This document shows positions 25,465 through 33,714 of a stretch of 64,000 bases of DNA, one piece after another. The translations under genes were made by a program, and so were the position numbers. The first letter of the stretch is position 1, and every line of letters begins with the position of its first letter. Origin of the DNA: Pseudomonas sp. dw_612 (GTDB lineage Bacteria; Pseudomonadota; Gammaproteobacteria; Pseudomonadales; Pseudomonadaceae). The stretch is taken from contig NZ_JAAVVC010000018.1 in NCBI RefSeq assembly GCF_018449725.1, positions 62,001 through 126,000 on the forward strand, in the 5' to 3' direction. Below the pieces are notes generated by a model that had not been told where the DNA came from, ran no database searches, and saw only the letters and a list, made by a program, of their open reading frames with translations.

Positions 25465-28280
25465 CATTACCTGCGGCTTTCCTGCGTGATGCGCAGCAAC
25501 TGATTCCTCAGGACCGACGTTTCGACGACCCGCTGTCGACCCTGGCCTTCGGCACCGACGCCAGTTTCTACCGGTTGATTCCGCAACTGGTGATCCGCGT
25601 CGAATCGGAGGACGAAGTGGTCGCCCTGCTGAAACTGGCGCAACGGGATCAGGTCCCGGTGACGTTTCGCGCGGCCGGCACCAGTCTTTCCGGGCAAGCC
25701 ATCAGCGATTCGGTATTGATCGTACTCGGGGACAACTGGAACGGTCGCGAGATTCGCGGCCAAGGCACACAAATCCGCCTGCAACCGGGCGTGATCGGTG
25801 CCCAGGCCAACGCGTGGCTGGCACCTTTCGGGCGCAAGATCGGTCCGGACCCGGCTTCGATCAATGCCTGCAAAATCGGCGGCATCGTCGCCAACAATGC
25901 CAGCGGCATGTGCTGCGGCACGGCGCAAAACACTTATCACACCCTGGCCGGGATTCGGCTGGTGCTGGCCGATGGCAGTCGCCTCGATACCGAAGATGCG
26001 ACCAGCGTCGCGGCGTTTCGCCAAAGCCATTGCGAACTGCTGGAGCGCCTGGCGACGTTGGGCCGCGAGACCCGCGCCAATTCCGAATTAGCCGCAAGAA
26101 TTCGCCACAAATACCGTCTGAAAAATACCACCGGCCTGTCGCTCAATGCCCTGGTGGATTTCGACGAGCCTGTGGATATCTTGAGCCACTTGTTGGTTGG
26201 CTCTGAAGGTACGCTCGGGTTCATCAGCGCGGTGACGTACGACACGGTGATTGACCACCCGAACAAGGCCTCGGCGCTGATGGTCTTCCCGGATGTGGAA
26301 ACCTGCTGTAACGCCGTCACCGTACTGAAAAGCCAACCGGTGTCGGCTGTGGAATTGCTGGACCGTCGCAGCCTGCGCTCGGTACAGGACAAACCCGGCA
26401 TGCCCGCTTTCGTACAGCAACTGTCGAATAATGCCTGCGCCTTGCTCATCGAATCCCGCGCCGCCTCGCCCACTTTACTGCGCGAACAACTGGCGCAGAT
26501 CATGACGTCCCTGGCGTCGTTCCCGGTGGATAAGCAAGTCGACTTCACCGAAGATCCGGTGGAAAACGCCCGACTGTGGGCGATCCGCAAGGACACCTTC
26601 CCTGCGGTTGGCGCCGTGCGTAAAACCGGCACCACCGTGATCATCGAAGACGTGACTTTCCCGGTGGAACAATTGGCCATCGGCGTGAACCGCTTGATCG
26701 AGTTGTTCGACAAACATCACTACGACGAGGCGATCCTTTTCGGCCACGCACTGGAAGGTAATCTGCACTTCGTCTTCACCCAAGGCTTCAATAATCCGGA
26801 AGAAGTCGCACGCTACCAGGCGTTCATGGACGACGTGGCGCAGCTCGTGGCCGTGGAATTCGGCGGCTCACTGAAGGCGGAGCACGGCACCGGTCGCAAC
26901 ATGGCGCCCTTCGTCGAGTTGGAGTGGGGTAGCGATGCCTATCAATTGATGTGGCAACTCAAACGCCTGCTCGACCCGAACGGCATTCTTAATCCGGACG
27001 TGGTGCTCAGCGACGATCCGCAGATTCACCTCAAGCACCTGAAACCGCTGCCGGCCGCCGACGAGATTGTGGATAAGTGCATCGAGTGCGGTTTCTGCGA
27101 GCCGGTTTGTCCGTCGAAAGGCCTGACCCTGAGTCCGCGCCAGCGCATCGTGATCTGGCGTGACATTCAGGCGAAAAAACGCGCCGGCGTCGATACCTCC
27201 GAACTCGAAGCCGCTTACGACTATCAAGGCATCGACACCTGCGCCGCCACCGGGCTATGCGCACAACGTTGCCCTGTAGGAATCAACACCGGTGAGCTGG
27301 TGAAAAAGCTCCGCAGCCGTAAGGCGACGCACACGAAAACCGCCAATTGGCTGGAAGGAAATTTCGCCACTGCACTGCAAGGTGCGCGCTTCACCCTGCA
27401 CGTCGCCAATGGTGCGCGGATGCTGTTGGGGGCGCCGCGCCTGGCGAAGTTGTCGGCGACGTTGACGCGGTTGTCCAAAGGCCAGGTCCCGCAATGGACC
27501 AACGCCATGCCGCAGCCGGAAAAAGCCATTCGCTTCAGTCCGGTCGTGTCGGACGAACGCCCTCGGGTGGTGTATCTGGCAGCCTGCGTCTCGCGGGCAA
27601 TGGGCCCGGCGGCGGGGGATAAAGAGCAGATGTCGCTGTACGACAAAACCCGTGGGTTGCTGGAAAAGGCCGGTTACCAAGTCGTGTTTCCGGAGAATCA
27701 GGACAACCTCTGCTGCGGTCAGCCGTTCGCCTCCAAGGGCTATGCCGAACAGGCCGAACACAAGCGCCAGGAACTGATTGGCGCGTTGCTGCACGCCAGC
27801 CGTGGTGGGCTCGATCCGATCTACTGCGACACCAGCCCTTGTACGTTACGGCTGGTTCAGGACCTCGGCGAAGTGCGCCTCGACCTGTACGACCCGGTGC
27901 GTTTTATCCGTACGCATTTGATGGATCGGCTGGATTTCACACCGCAGGAAGCGCCGATCGCCGTGCACGTCACCTGCAGCACTCAGCACTTGGGGGAAAG
28001 CCAGGCGTTGATCGATCTGGCGCGCAAATGCAGCAACAACGTGGTCATTCCTGAAGGCATTCACTGCTGTGGATTTGCGGGTGACAAGGGCTTCACCACG
28101 CCGGAGTTGAACGCCCACTCGCTGCGCTCGCTCAAGGATGCGGTGCAGCATTGCAGTGAGGGCATTTCCACCAGCCGTACGTGCGAGATCGGCCTGACGC
28201 AACACGGTGGAATTGACTACCACGGGCTGGTCTATCTGGTGGATCGGGTGACACGAGCGAGGGCCCAGCAAGAAAAATAG
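25461..28280 (+). CDS. dld: FAD/Fe-S D-lactate dehydrogenase (Dld-II type)
   Basis: This 939-residue respiratory enzyme has three parts. The first is an N-terminal FAD-binding PCMH domain (FRAAGTSLSGQAISD, IGGIVANNASGMCCG) and a FAD-oxidase C-terminal cap (HALEGNLHFVF, EHGTGRNMAPF). The second is a 4Fe-4S pair near residue 540-605 (CIECGFCEPVCPSKG, CAATGLCAQRCPVGI). The third is two CCG domains (CCGQPFASKGYAEQA and CCGFAGDKGF). This matches PA4772-type D-lactate dehydrogenases that pass electrons to quinone. With lldEFG it gives oxidation of both lactate enantiomers. A 2-hydroxyglutarate or glycolate substrate is possible but less likely here. Confidence 0.9.
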   Translation: MTLPAAFLRDAQQLIPQDRRFDDPLSTLAFGTDASFYRLIPQLVIRVESEDEVVALLKLAQRDQVPVTFRAAGTSLSGQAISDSVLIVLGDNWNGREIRGQGTQIRLQPGVIGAQANAWLAPFGRKIGPDPASINACKIGGIVANNASGMCCGTAQNTYHTLAGIRLVLADGSRLDTEDATSVAAFRQSHCELLERLATLGRETRANSELAARIRHKYRLKNTTGLSLNALVDFDEPVDILSHLLVGSEGTLGFISAVTYDTVIDHPNKASALMVFPDVETCCNAVTVLKSQPVSAVELLDRRSLRSVQDKPGMPAFVQQLSNNACALLIESRAASPTLLREQLAQIMTSLASFPVDKQVDFTEDPVENARLWAIRKDTFPAVGAVRKTGTTVIIEDVTFPVEQLAIGVNRLIELFDKHHYDEAILFGHALEGNLHFVFTQGFNNPEEVARYQAFMDDVAQLVAVEFGGSLKAEHGTGRNMAPFVELEWGSDAYQLMWQLKRLLDPNGILNPDVVLSDDPQIHLKHLKPLPAADEIVDKCIECGFCEPVCPSKGLTLSPRQRIVIWRDIQAKKRAGVDTSELEAAYDYQGIDTCAATGLCAQRCPVGINTGELVKKLRSRKATHTKTANWLEGNFATALQGARFTLHVANGARMLLGAPRLAKLSATLTRLSKGQVPQWTNAMPQPEKAIRFSPVVSDERPRVVYLAACVSRAMGPAAGDKEQMSLYDKTRGLLEKAGYQVVFPENQDNLCCGQPFASKGYAEQAEHKRQELIGALLHASRGGLDPIYCDTSPCTLRLVQDLGEVRLDLYDPVRFIRTHLMDRLDFTPQEAPIAVHVTCSTQHLGESQALIDLARKCSNNVVIPEGIHCCGFAGDKGFTTPELNAHSLRSLKDAVQHCSEGISTSRTCEIGLTQHGGIDYHGLVYLVDRVTRARAQQEK

Positions 28281-28399
28281 AACCCTGACGAGCCGCCGTA
28301 GTCCACAGATTAAGCCCGGCAAATGCAGGGCCTTACCCAAACTCGGCAGCCCGTCCTGATGGCCAGCGATGCCTGGACCCTCAGTTCAAGGAGATACAC

Positions 28400-28675
28400 A
28401 TGAAACGTTCTGTACTGTTAGGTCTGTTCGTTACTGCCTCGCTGATGGCGTCCACCTCGTTTGCCGCCGAAGACCTCTGTGCGGTCAACTTGAAAACCAT
28501 CGAAAACGCCAAGGCACAGATCTCTCCGGAGATGACTGAGCAGGTTCAGGCCTCCGTTGAAAAAGCCAAAGCCGATCACGCAATGGGCACCAAAAAAGGC
28601 ACTGAAGATTGCATCGCCGAAACGACCCAGACGATTCAGGACATTCAGAAGTCCAGTGATGGCGGCAAGCAATAG
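28400..28675 (+). CDS. Small secreted two-cysteine protein, copy 1
   Basis: The 91-residue protein has a clear Sec signal peptide (MKRSVLLGLFVTASLMASTSFA, cut near residue 22). The mature part is mostly helical with two cysteines (LCAVNLKT and EDCIAET) that could form a disulfide in the periplasm. I know no function. AAGGAGATACAC precedes the ATG. It is a paralogue of the gene at 28919: the signal peptide, cysteine positions, upstream AGGAGATA and two downstream hairpins all match, which indicates tandem duplication. Confidence 0.8.
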   Translation: MKRSVLLGLFVTASLMASTSFAAEDLCAVNLKTIENAKAQISPEMTEQVQASVEKAKADHAMGTKKGTEDCIAETTQTIQDIQKSSDGGKQ

Positions 28676-28684
28676 CACCCGGCA

Positions 28685-28766
28685 AGGCCAACCTTTGGGA
28701 TGGCCTGCTTCGCAGACGCTGATGTAACACACAGGCTTGTTGCTCATTTCGATTCACAGAGCAACA
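28685..28766 (+). repeat. Two hairpins after copy 1 (duplicated unit)
   Basis: AGGCCA...TGGCCT (28685-28706) is followed by TGTTGCTC (28738-28745), a 13-base loop and GAGCAACA (28759-28766). The same pair of structures follows copy 2 with equal loop size in the second hairpin. Confidence 0.75.
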
Positions 28767-28918
28767 GGCCTGTCGTCGTTCCCGATTTTCAAAAACCGAA
28801 TTACTTCGCCGTGCCGTGGTCTTTTGACTAGGCCCCATGCTTCGTGGCCTGCTTTCAACCTCGGCCGAGCCGCCCGCTCATACGGCAGCACCGAGACCAT
28901 CAGTACTAGGAGATATCC

Positions 28919-29170
28919 ATGAAACGTACCGCACTCGCTGGTCTGTTCATGTCTGCTGCAATGTTGGCCTCTCCCGTATTCGCTGCGGACAACAACCTGT
29001 GTACGAGCAAACTGCAAGAGCTCGAAGCCAAAGTGAACTCGCTGCCAGCGACCTCTCCCAACGCTCCGGAGATCAAAAGATTGCTGGCCAGCGCCAAAGC
29101 GTCACAGGCTTCCAAAGATGACAAAAAATGCGCCACCGAGGCCAGCCAGGCATTGTCGATGGCAAACTGA
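28919..29170 (+). CDS. Small secreted two-cysteine protein, copy 2
   Basis: The 83-residue protein has a signal peptide (MKRTALAGLFMSAAMLASPVFA) and a short helical mature part with two cysteines (NNLCTSKLQELE and KKCATEASQAL). TAGGAGATATCC precedes the ATG, nearly the same as for copy 1. The mature sequences of the two copies have diverged strongly while architecture and flanking structures are kept. Function unknown; a periplasmic helical chaperone or inhibitor is only a guess. It lies 110 bp before ssrA. Confidence 0.8.
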   Translation: MKRTALAGLFMSAAMLASPVFAADNNLCTSKLQELEAKVNSLPATSPNAPEIKRLLASAKASQASKDDKKCATEASQALSMAN

Positions 29171-29193
29171 GCAGCGAACCCATGATCACCCGC

Positions 29194-29275
29194 GGCCAAC
29201 CTTCGGGTTGGCCTTCTGACGCGTGTTGGCGTACACTGCACACGTCTGTTGCTCACTTTGATACACCGAGCAACA
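29194..29275 (+). repeat. Two hairpins after copy 2, running into ssrA
   Basis: GGCCAACC-TTCG-GGTTGGCC (29194-29213) and TGTTGCTC/GAGCAACA (29247-29254 with 29268-29275, 13-base loop) repeat the layout seen after copy 1. The second hairpin ends five bases before the tmRNA 5' end. Confidence 0.75.
29208..29237 (+). promoter_or_regulatory. Candidate ssrA promoter
   Basis: TTGGCC (29208-29213), 18 bases and TACACT (29232-29237) could start a precursor about 37 bases before mature tmRNA, leaving the TGTTGCTC hairpin in the 5' leader to be removed by processing. Confidence 0.35.
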
Positions 29276-29280
29276 GGCAC

Positions 29281-29678
29281 GGGGCCGTTTAGGATTCGAC
29301 GCCGGTCGCGAAACTTTAGGTGCATGCCGAGTTGGTAACAGAACTCGTAAATCCACTGTTGCAACTACTTATAGTTGCCAATGACGAAACCTACGGCCAG
29401 GAATTCTCTCTCGCTGCGTAAGCAGCTTTAGATCCTGAGCTTCTGGTACCTTCGGGTCCAGCAATCACCAGGGGATGTCTGTAAACCCAAAGTGATTGTC
29501 ATATAGAACAGAATCGCCGTGCAGTACGTTGTGGACGAAGCGGCTAAAACTTACACAACTCGCCCAAAGCACCCTGCCCTTCGGGTCGCTGAGGGTTAAC
29601 TTAATAGAAACGGCTACGCATGTAGTACCGACAGCGGAGTACTGGCGGACGGGGGTTCAAATCCCCCCGGCTCCACCA
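29281..29678 (+). ncRNA. ssrA: Transfer-messenger RNA (tmRNA)
   Basis: The 398-base gene has the tmRNA hallmarks. The 5' end GGGGCCGTTTAGGATTCGAC and the 3' end CGGCTCCACCA pair to form the tRNA-Ala-like acceptor, and the T-arm GGGGGTTCAAATCCCCC is next to it. The internal reading frame at 29377-29421 starts at GCC and encodes ANDETYGQEFSLAA then TAA, ending in the protease-recognised LAA. With SmpB it frees stalled ribosomes and tags the nascent chain for degradation. A terminator follows at 29692. Confidence 0.97.
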
Positions 29679-29691
29679 AATACGAAGCAAG

Positions 29692-29720
29692 ACAAAACCC
29701 GCCAAGTGCGGGTTTTGTTG
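29692..29720 (+). terminator. Intrinsic terminator of ssrA
   Basis: CAAAACCCGC and GCGGGTTTTG pair around CAAGT, and the stem runs into GTTG. It lies 14 bases after the tmRNA CCA end. Confidence 0.88.
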
Positions 29721-29810
29721 CATCTGGGGGATGACGAATCATTCCCCGCCGTGGGAAGCGGGTTTTCCCGCGAGAGGCGCGCCAACCGACATGAATACCC
29801 GGAGAAGCCC

Positions 29811-30272
29811 ATGCACCAAGCCCTCCTCATCATCGACGTCCAACCCAGCTTTGCCCCACCGCAATGGCTGGTCGACGGTATTCAGAAATTGATCGGCACG
29901 TTCCCCAGCGTCGCCACCGTCGAACGTCACGACGAATCCAAAACCCCCTTCCAGAAACAACTCGGCTGGCACCCGGCGCCGGACGACGACAGCCTGATCC
30001 CGGCTGATCGCATCTTCATCAAGCATGGTTATGCGCCATCGCCGGAAACCATCGCGTATCTGAAAAGCCTGAAGGTGGATCGTGTGCTGGTCTGCGGATT
30101 ACAGACCGAGACTTGCTGCCTGGCGGCGGGGTTTGCGTTGTTTGATGCGGGGCTGCAGCCGACGTTGATTACGGATTTGACGGTGGGGTCATCGCTGGAT
30201 CGGACGGGTGAGTTAGGGGCACGGCTTTGGGAGCATCATTTCAAGCATACGGTGAGGTCGGCTGAGTTGTAG
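29811..30272 (+). CDS. Isochorismatase-like cysteine hydrolase
   Basis: The 153-residue protein belongs to the isochorismatase/nicotinamidase-fold cysteine hydrolases. The catalytic set is visible: Asp9 in LLIIDVQPSF, Lys71 in IFIKHGYAP and Cys102 in CGLQTETCCLA. The family hydrolyses small amides or vinyl ethers; the substrate here is unknown. The start at 29811 follows CCGGAGAAGCCC. The frame is open far upstream through ssrA, but that part is not coding. It appears monocistronic. Confidence 0.85.
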   Translation: MHQALLIIDVQPSFAPPQWLVDGIQKLIGTFPSVATVERHDESKTPFQKQLGWHPAPDDDSLIPADRIFIKHGYAPSPETIAYLKSLKVDRVLVCGLQTETCCLAAGFALFDAGLQPTLITDLTVGSSLDRTGELGARLWEHHFKHTVRSAEL

Positions 30273-30427
30273 GCACCACGTCCTAGGACATTTCCCTCAA
30301 GTTGTGTCGAACTCCGTGAAGTATCGGGTGACCGTCCGAGCAGATAACCTCCGATTTGTGTTGCAGCCCGGCGAACGGTTTTGACAGGCCGTAAAGCGTG
30401 GGACCCCCAACCTTCCGGAGTTCTTCC

Positions 30428-30802
30428 ATGAAAAAACCCCGCCTGACCTTGATCAAAAACCCTAACTTCTCAGGATCGGACGCCCTCGATCTGAAGCAAC
30501 TTACCGCAGTCGCCGACCACTATCGCAATGCTTGGCTAAGTGACCCGAGACGATCTGACCCAACGCGCACTATCTTCGCCGTTAACCCGGATATCGACGC
30601 GCCAACCCTGCTCGCTCATGCGAGCCAAAACCTGGCCTCGCTGAAGTCCGTATCTGCCGACTTCATTGCCCAGCTCGACGGCCCGCAGCGCAGCAAAGCA
30701 TGGGCGATTCAGCGGTTAATTGTTTTTGCAGAGTTGTTGGTCAATCAAGCGCGGGAAAATATCGGATCACCCGGATCAAAAAATGAGCCAGTGCACCACT
30801 GA
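30428..30802 (+). CDS. DUF6124/DUF3077-like small protein
   Basis: The 124-residue protein resembles a family frequent in Pseudomonas, recognised by the C-terminal pattern PDIDAPTLLAHASQNLASL ... LDGPQRSKAWAIQRLIVFAELLVN. It is predicted to be helical and cytoplasmic with no catalytic motif. Function is unknown. TTCCGGAG precedes the ATG at 30428. It stands alone between the cysteine hydrolase and the hipBA remnant. Confidence 0.75.
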   Translation: MKKPRLTLIKNPNFSGSDALDLKQLTAVADHYRNAWLSDPRRSDPTRTIFAVNPDIDAPTLLAHASQNLASLKSVSADFIAQLDGPQRSKAWAIQRLIVFAELLVNQARENIGSPGSKNEPVHH

Positions 30803-30868
30803 CCGGATGTTGACCGGAAAACCAATGGGAGACCTCATTGAGGTCACCCTTTTTATGGCTGTCGCTGG

Positions 30869-31206
30869 CTACCCAAAAGTCAAAGCAAAGGGGGCAACTG
30901 ACTGTTGAATGGCACTCACCACGTCGGGCGCCGGTTCCCTATGTTGGGGATAACGTTCAAGCACCCGCTCAAGCGAAGTAAGCAACCGTTGAATACGTTC
31001 CTGGGGGCGTTCAACCTCACAGGTCTGTGCAAACTCCAGCAGCCCTTGGCGCGAGGCAACCATTGATTTGTTACCCGCCAGATCCAGTGCCAGAACATCC
31101 TCGGGGATGCATCGTCGAGATAACGGAAAAGGAAATCGTCGCCGCTGGTAAGAATGCTGCCGCTGTTGCCCTCAGGGGTGCTGACTTTGAGAGACGGCAT
31201 TTTCAT
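30869..31206 (-). pseudogene. hipA-like toxin kinase remnant
   Basis: From ATG 31206 the frame reads MKMPSLKVSTPEG ... FLFRYLDDASPR, the start of a HipA-type Ser/Thr kinase. At about 31100 the reading shifts by one base and continues DVLALDLAGNKSMVASRQGL ... QSVAPFALTFG to a stop at 30869, which resembles the extreme C-terminus of Pseudomonas HipA. About 110 residues remain of a family usually over 400 long, so the catalytic core is deleted and the joint is frameshifted. The start overlaps the hipB stop as ATGA, preserving the original operon junction. No toxin activity is expected. Confidence 0.65.
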
Positions 31207-31397
31207 TCGAACAAATCCCCAAGCTCTCCAAGCGTCGGCATTGCGGCAGGAATAACGGCAAGCTCACAATCCAGGGCACCGAGAACCCGCGCATAGGCGA
31301 TCATGCCATCAATCCGCCCCCTTCGATTACTTTCGCGAATCGCGGACCGCGGCAACACACCTACCGCCCAGAACAGTTTTGTCATATTGCACATCAC
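31203..31397 (-). pseudogene. hipB-like antitoxin remnant
   Basis: A 64-codon frame ends ARVLGALDCELAVIPAAMPTLGELGDLF, which resembles the C-terminal end of XRE-family HipB antitoxins. The N-terminal helix-turn-helix is not recognisable, so the 5' part is probably lost or degraded. It overlaps the hipA remnant in ATGA. A short intact protein cannot be excluded. Confidence 0.5.
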
Positions 31398-31459
31398 TGA
31401 AGTCCCGCCGCCCTTCTACACTCATCACGCCCAGCCCCAAAAACAACAAACGAGCCCCC

Positions 31460-32866
31460 ATGACTACCCTCAAAGACCGTCTCAAACAAGGCAAGGGCGC
31501 TCGCAAAACCTGCCCCCGCACCACTCAGTCGGCCTTGGGCAACATCGACCGCGATCCACTGCCGCTGATCAAGGCGTCCAGCGAGGGCCGTATAAAGTCG
31601 CTGGTCGAATTGCGCTACGGCCGCATGCTGGTTTCACCGCTCTCCTTCTATCGCGGTAACGCCCTGCTCCAGGCCCACGACTTGGCCGGCACCTCCAGCA
31701 TGGGCCTGATTTCGCCGATCTGTGGCGACAGTCACCTGATGAACTTCGGCGGTTTCGCCACGCCTGAGCGCAACCTGCTGTTCAGCGTCAACGACTTCGA
31801 CGAAGCGCATCCGGGGCCGTGGGAATGGGACCTTAAAAGATTGGTGGCGAGTTTTGTGATTGCCGCCCGGGATCTGCGCCACGGGGAAACGATCGAGGAA
31901 GAGGTGTGCCGCCAAGTGGTCGCGGCGTATCAGAAAACCATGACCGAATGCGCCGAACAAAGCGCGCTGGAAACCTGGTACGAGTCCATCAGTTACGACG
32001 ATTTGCTGGAGCAAGCGAGCAAAGCCACTCTGGAACACGTGGAGCGGGCCATCGAGAAAGCCGAGCGTCGCACCCATGCCGAGTTGCTGCCAAAAATCTG
32101 CGAGCGTGACGCGAATGGTCGTCTGACGATTCGCGATGACTTGCCGGAAATTTTCCACCTGCACACCACCACGACACTGCTGGATGCCGATGATGACTGG
32201 CTGCGTCTCTCGGACTGGAAGCCGCTTTACGACACGTTCATGGGTGATTATCGAGCCACGTTGCAAGCGGATCGTCGTGAGTTGTTGTCGCGGTTCCATG
32301 CTCACGATATGGCGTTCAAAGTCGTGGGCGTGGGCAGTGTCGGCACGCGTTGCCTGGTGGCGCTGTTGACCGACGAACAGGAGAACCCGCTGTTCCTGCA
32401 GTTCAAGGAAGCGCGACGCTCGGTGCTCGCCGGCTACGTGAAGACCAAGTCGCGGGTGCAGCATAACGGTCAGCGCGTGGTGAACGGCCAACGGCTGATG
32501 CAATCGGCCAGCGACCTGTTCCTCGGCTGGACCACCGGGCCCAGTGGTCGCCACTTTTATGTGCGCCAATTGCGCGACATGAAAGTCTCTGCGGAGATAG
32601 AGACGTTCGATGCAGAAACCTTCGCCGCCTACGGACGAACCTGTGGCCGTGCACTGGCCCGGGCCCACGCCAAATCCTCAGGACACGCCGCGCAGATCAG
32701 CGGCTACATCGGTACAAGCGACGCACTGGCCGATGCACTCTTCAAGTACGCCAAAGGCTACACCCAACAGAACGAGCAAGATTTCGAGCGCTTTCAACAG
32801 GCCTGTCGCAAGGGCCGTCTGCGGGCGCGTTCGGAGGCGGATTTTGCGGCGGATCATATGCCGTAA
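31460..32866 (+). CDS. DUF2252 family protein
   Basis: This 468-residue protein belongs to DUF2252, a kinase-like fold family of unknown function. Family motifs seen are RYGRMLVSPLSFYRGNA, GLISPICGDSHLMNFGGF, FSVNDFDEAHPGPWEWDLKR and VGVGSVGTRCLVALL. The GDxHxxN and NDFDE motifs resemble the catalytic loop and metal-binding Asp of aminoglycoside-kinase-like enzymes, so an ATP-dependent small-molecule kinase is plausible. The start at 31460 is within the family length, though the Shine-Dalgarno is weak. A terminator at 32969 follows. Confidence 0.88.
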   Translation: MTTLKDRLKQGKGARKTCPRTTQSALGNIDRDPLPLIKASSEGRIKSLVELRYGRMLVSPLSFYRGNALLQAHDLAGTSSMGLISPICGDSHLMNFGGFATPERNLLFSVNDFDEAHPGPWEWDLKRLVASFVIAARDLRHGETIEEEVCRQVVAAYQKTMTECAEQSALETWYESISYDDLLEQASKATLEHVERAIEKAERRTHAELLPKICERDANGRLTIRDDLPEIFHLHTTTTLLDADDDWLRLSDWKPLYDTFMGDYRATLQADRRELLSRFHAHDMAFKVVGVGSVGTRCLVALLTDEQENPLFLQFKEARRSVLAGYVKTKSRVQHNGQRVVNGQRLMQSASDLFLGWTTGPSGRHFYVRQLRDMKVSAEIETFDAETFAAYGRTCGRALARAHAKSSGHAAQISGYIGTSDALADALFKYAKGYTQQNEQDFERFQQACRKGRLRARSEADFAADHMP

Positions 32867-32968
32867 GCAGCGCACGGGCCGGGCGAGCGAAGCAGATGAA
32901 TTTTTCTTCACCCTATCGCCCCGCGCCAACCGGTACATTGCCCTCGCTCATTCAAGAAACTACGGTTT

Positions 32969-32994
32969 GCCCGCCCTCCCGCGGGCTTTTTTTT
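32969..32994 (+). terminator. Intrinsic terminator after the DUF2252 gene
   Basis: GCCCGC-CCTCCC-GCGGGC is followed by eight T residues on the plus strand. Confidence 0.9.
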
Positions 32995-33010
32995 GCCTGG
33001 TGAATAGCGC

Positions 33011-33541
33011 CTACGGGTGTTTCAAGCGATACAGATAAGTGGCCTGAACACCGTGCCGTTCTGTCTGCCGCGCTTGCGCGAACACTCTGATCAACTGGAA
33101 CCCCGCCGCCACGGCTAAGCGCTGACTGGACACGTTGGCCGAGGATGTCGTCAGATAAAACGTCTGGCCCGACGAGCTTTTGATCAGAGCCTCCAGCGCC
33201 CGGCGCATATGCCCTTTGCCCGAATACTCGGTGTTGGCCCAATAGCCCACCACATAACGGTTACGCCCGCGCGGCTTCAGGCCGATACATCCGATGATGA
33301 CCTGGCCCTCATCGGCAACGATAAAAAACCGCCGCTCACCGATTTCGGTTTCGAACTCCTCGACCGATCGCCACATGAAAGCCCGCGCTTCATCTTCACT
33401 GGTATAAGGTTTGGCCCAGGGCAGAAACTCGGCGTGCTGGGTAAAACTGGCGTTCAACGCATGCTGCAACGCGGTGCATAAACCGGGATCGGGCGCCCTC
33501 AAGTTCATCAAAGGCAGCTCAGTGGGTAATGAAAACGCCAT
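33011..33541 (-). CDS. GNAT-family N-acetyltransferase
   Basis: The 176-residue protein is a RimJ/RimL-like GNAT enzyme, using acetyl-CoA to acetylate an amine. Landmarks are EFLPWAKPYTSEDEARAF, the central strand FFIVADEGQVIIGCIGL and the acetyl-CoA loop YSGKGHMRRALEALI. The N-terminal MAFSLPTELPLMNLRAPDPG holds two possible starts; I use the first. The substrate is unknown. It converges on the DUF2252 gene. Confidence 0.85.
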   Translation of the reverse strand: MAFSLPTELPLMNLRAPDPGLCTALQHALNASFTQHAEFLPWAKPYTSEDEARAFMWRSVEEFETEIGERRFFIVADEGQVIIGCIGLKPRGRNRYVVGYWANTEYSGKGHMRRALEALIKSSSGQTFYLTTSSANVSSQRLAVAAGFQLIRVFAQARQTERHGVQATYLYRLKHP

Positions 33542-33584
33542 GTCTTATCCTTAAAACGAGTTTCATTTTGAATAGTTGTGTGGC

Positions 33585-33659
33585 CATTCAAGGGATCTTA
33601 TAGAACGACAGGATGGCCTGGGCAGCACCTTTATCGTGACATTGCCGCTGGTGGTTTGA
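33585..33659 (+). pseudogene. Histidine-kinase C-terminal tail remnant
   Basis: An open stretch without a start reads ... DGLGSTFIVTLPLVV then TGA, which matches the usual last residues of sensor histidine kinase ATPase domains (GxGSTFxVxLPL). An in-frame TAG lies about ten codons upstream of the match, and nothing else of a kinase is present. It is probably the relic of a deleted gene; chance is possible because the match is short. Confidence 0.35.
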
Positions 33660-33714
33660 GTTTTTCCGCTGGCCACGCAATGCTTGCGCATCGACCCCGT
33701 GACCCGGAGCGCCC

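Noticed and set aside
29281..29678. Genomic island inserted at ssrA
   Set aside because: No integrase gene and no repeat of the tmRNA 3' end is seen downstream; ordinary genes follow.
30273..30427. Possible small RNA or riboswitch before the DUF6124-like gene
   Set aside because: Only a short TCCTAGGA palindrome is visible; no stable long structure or terminator supports an RNA gene.
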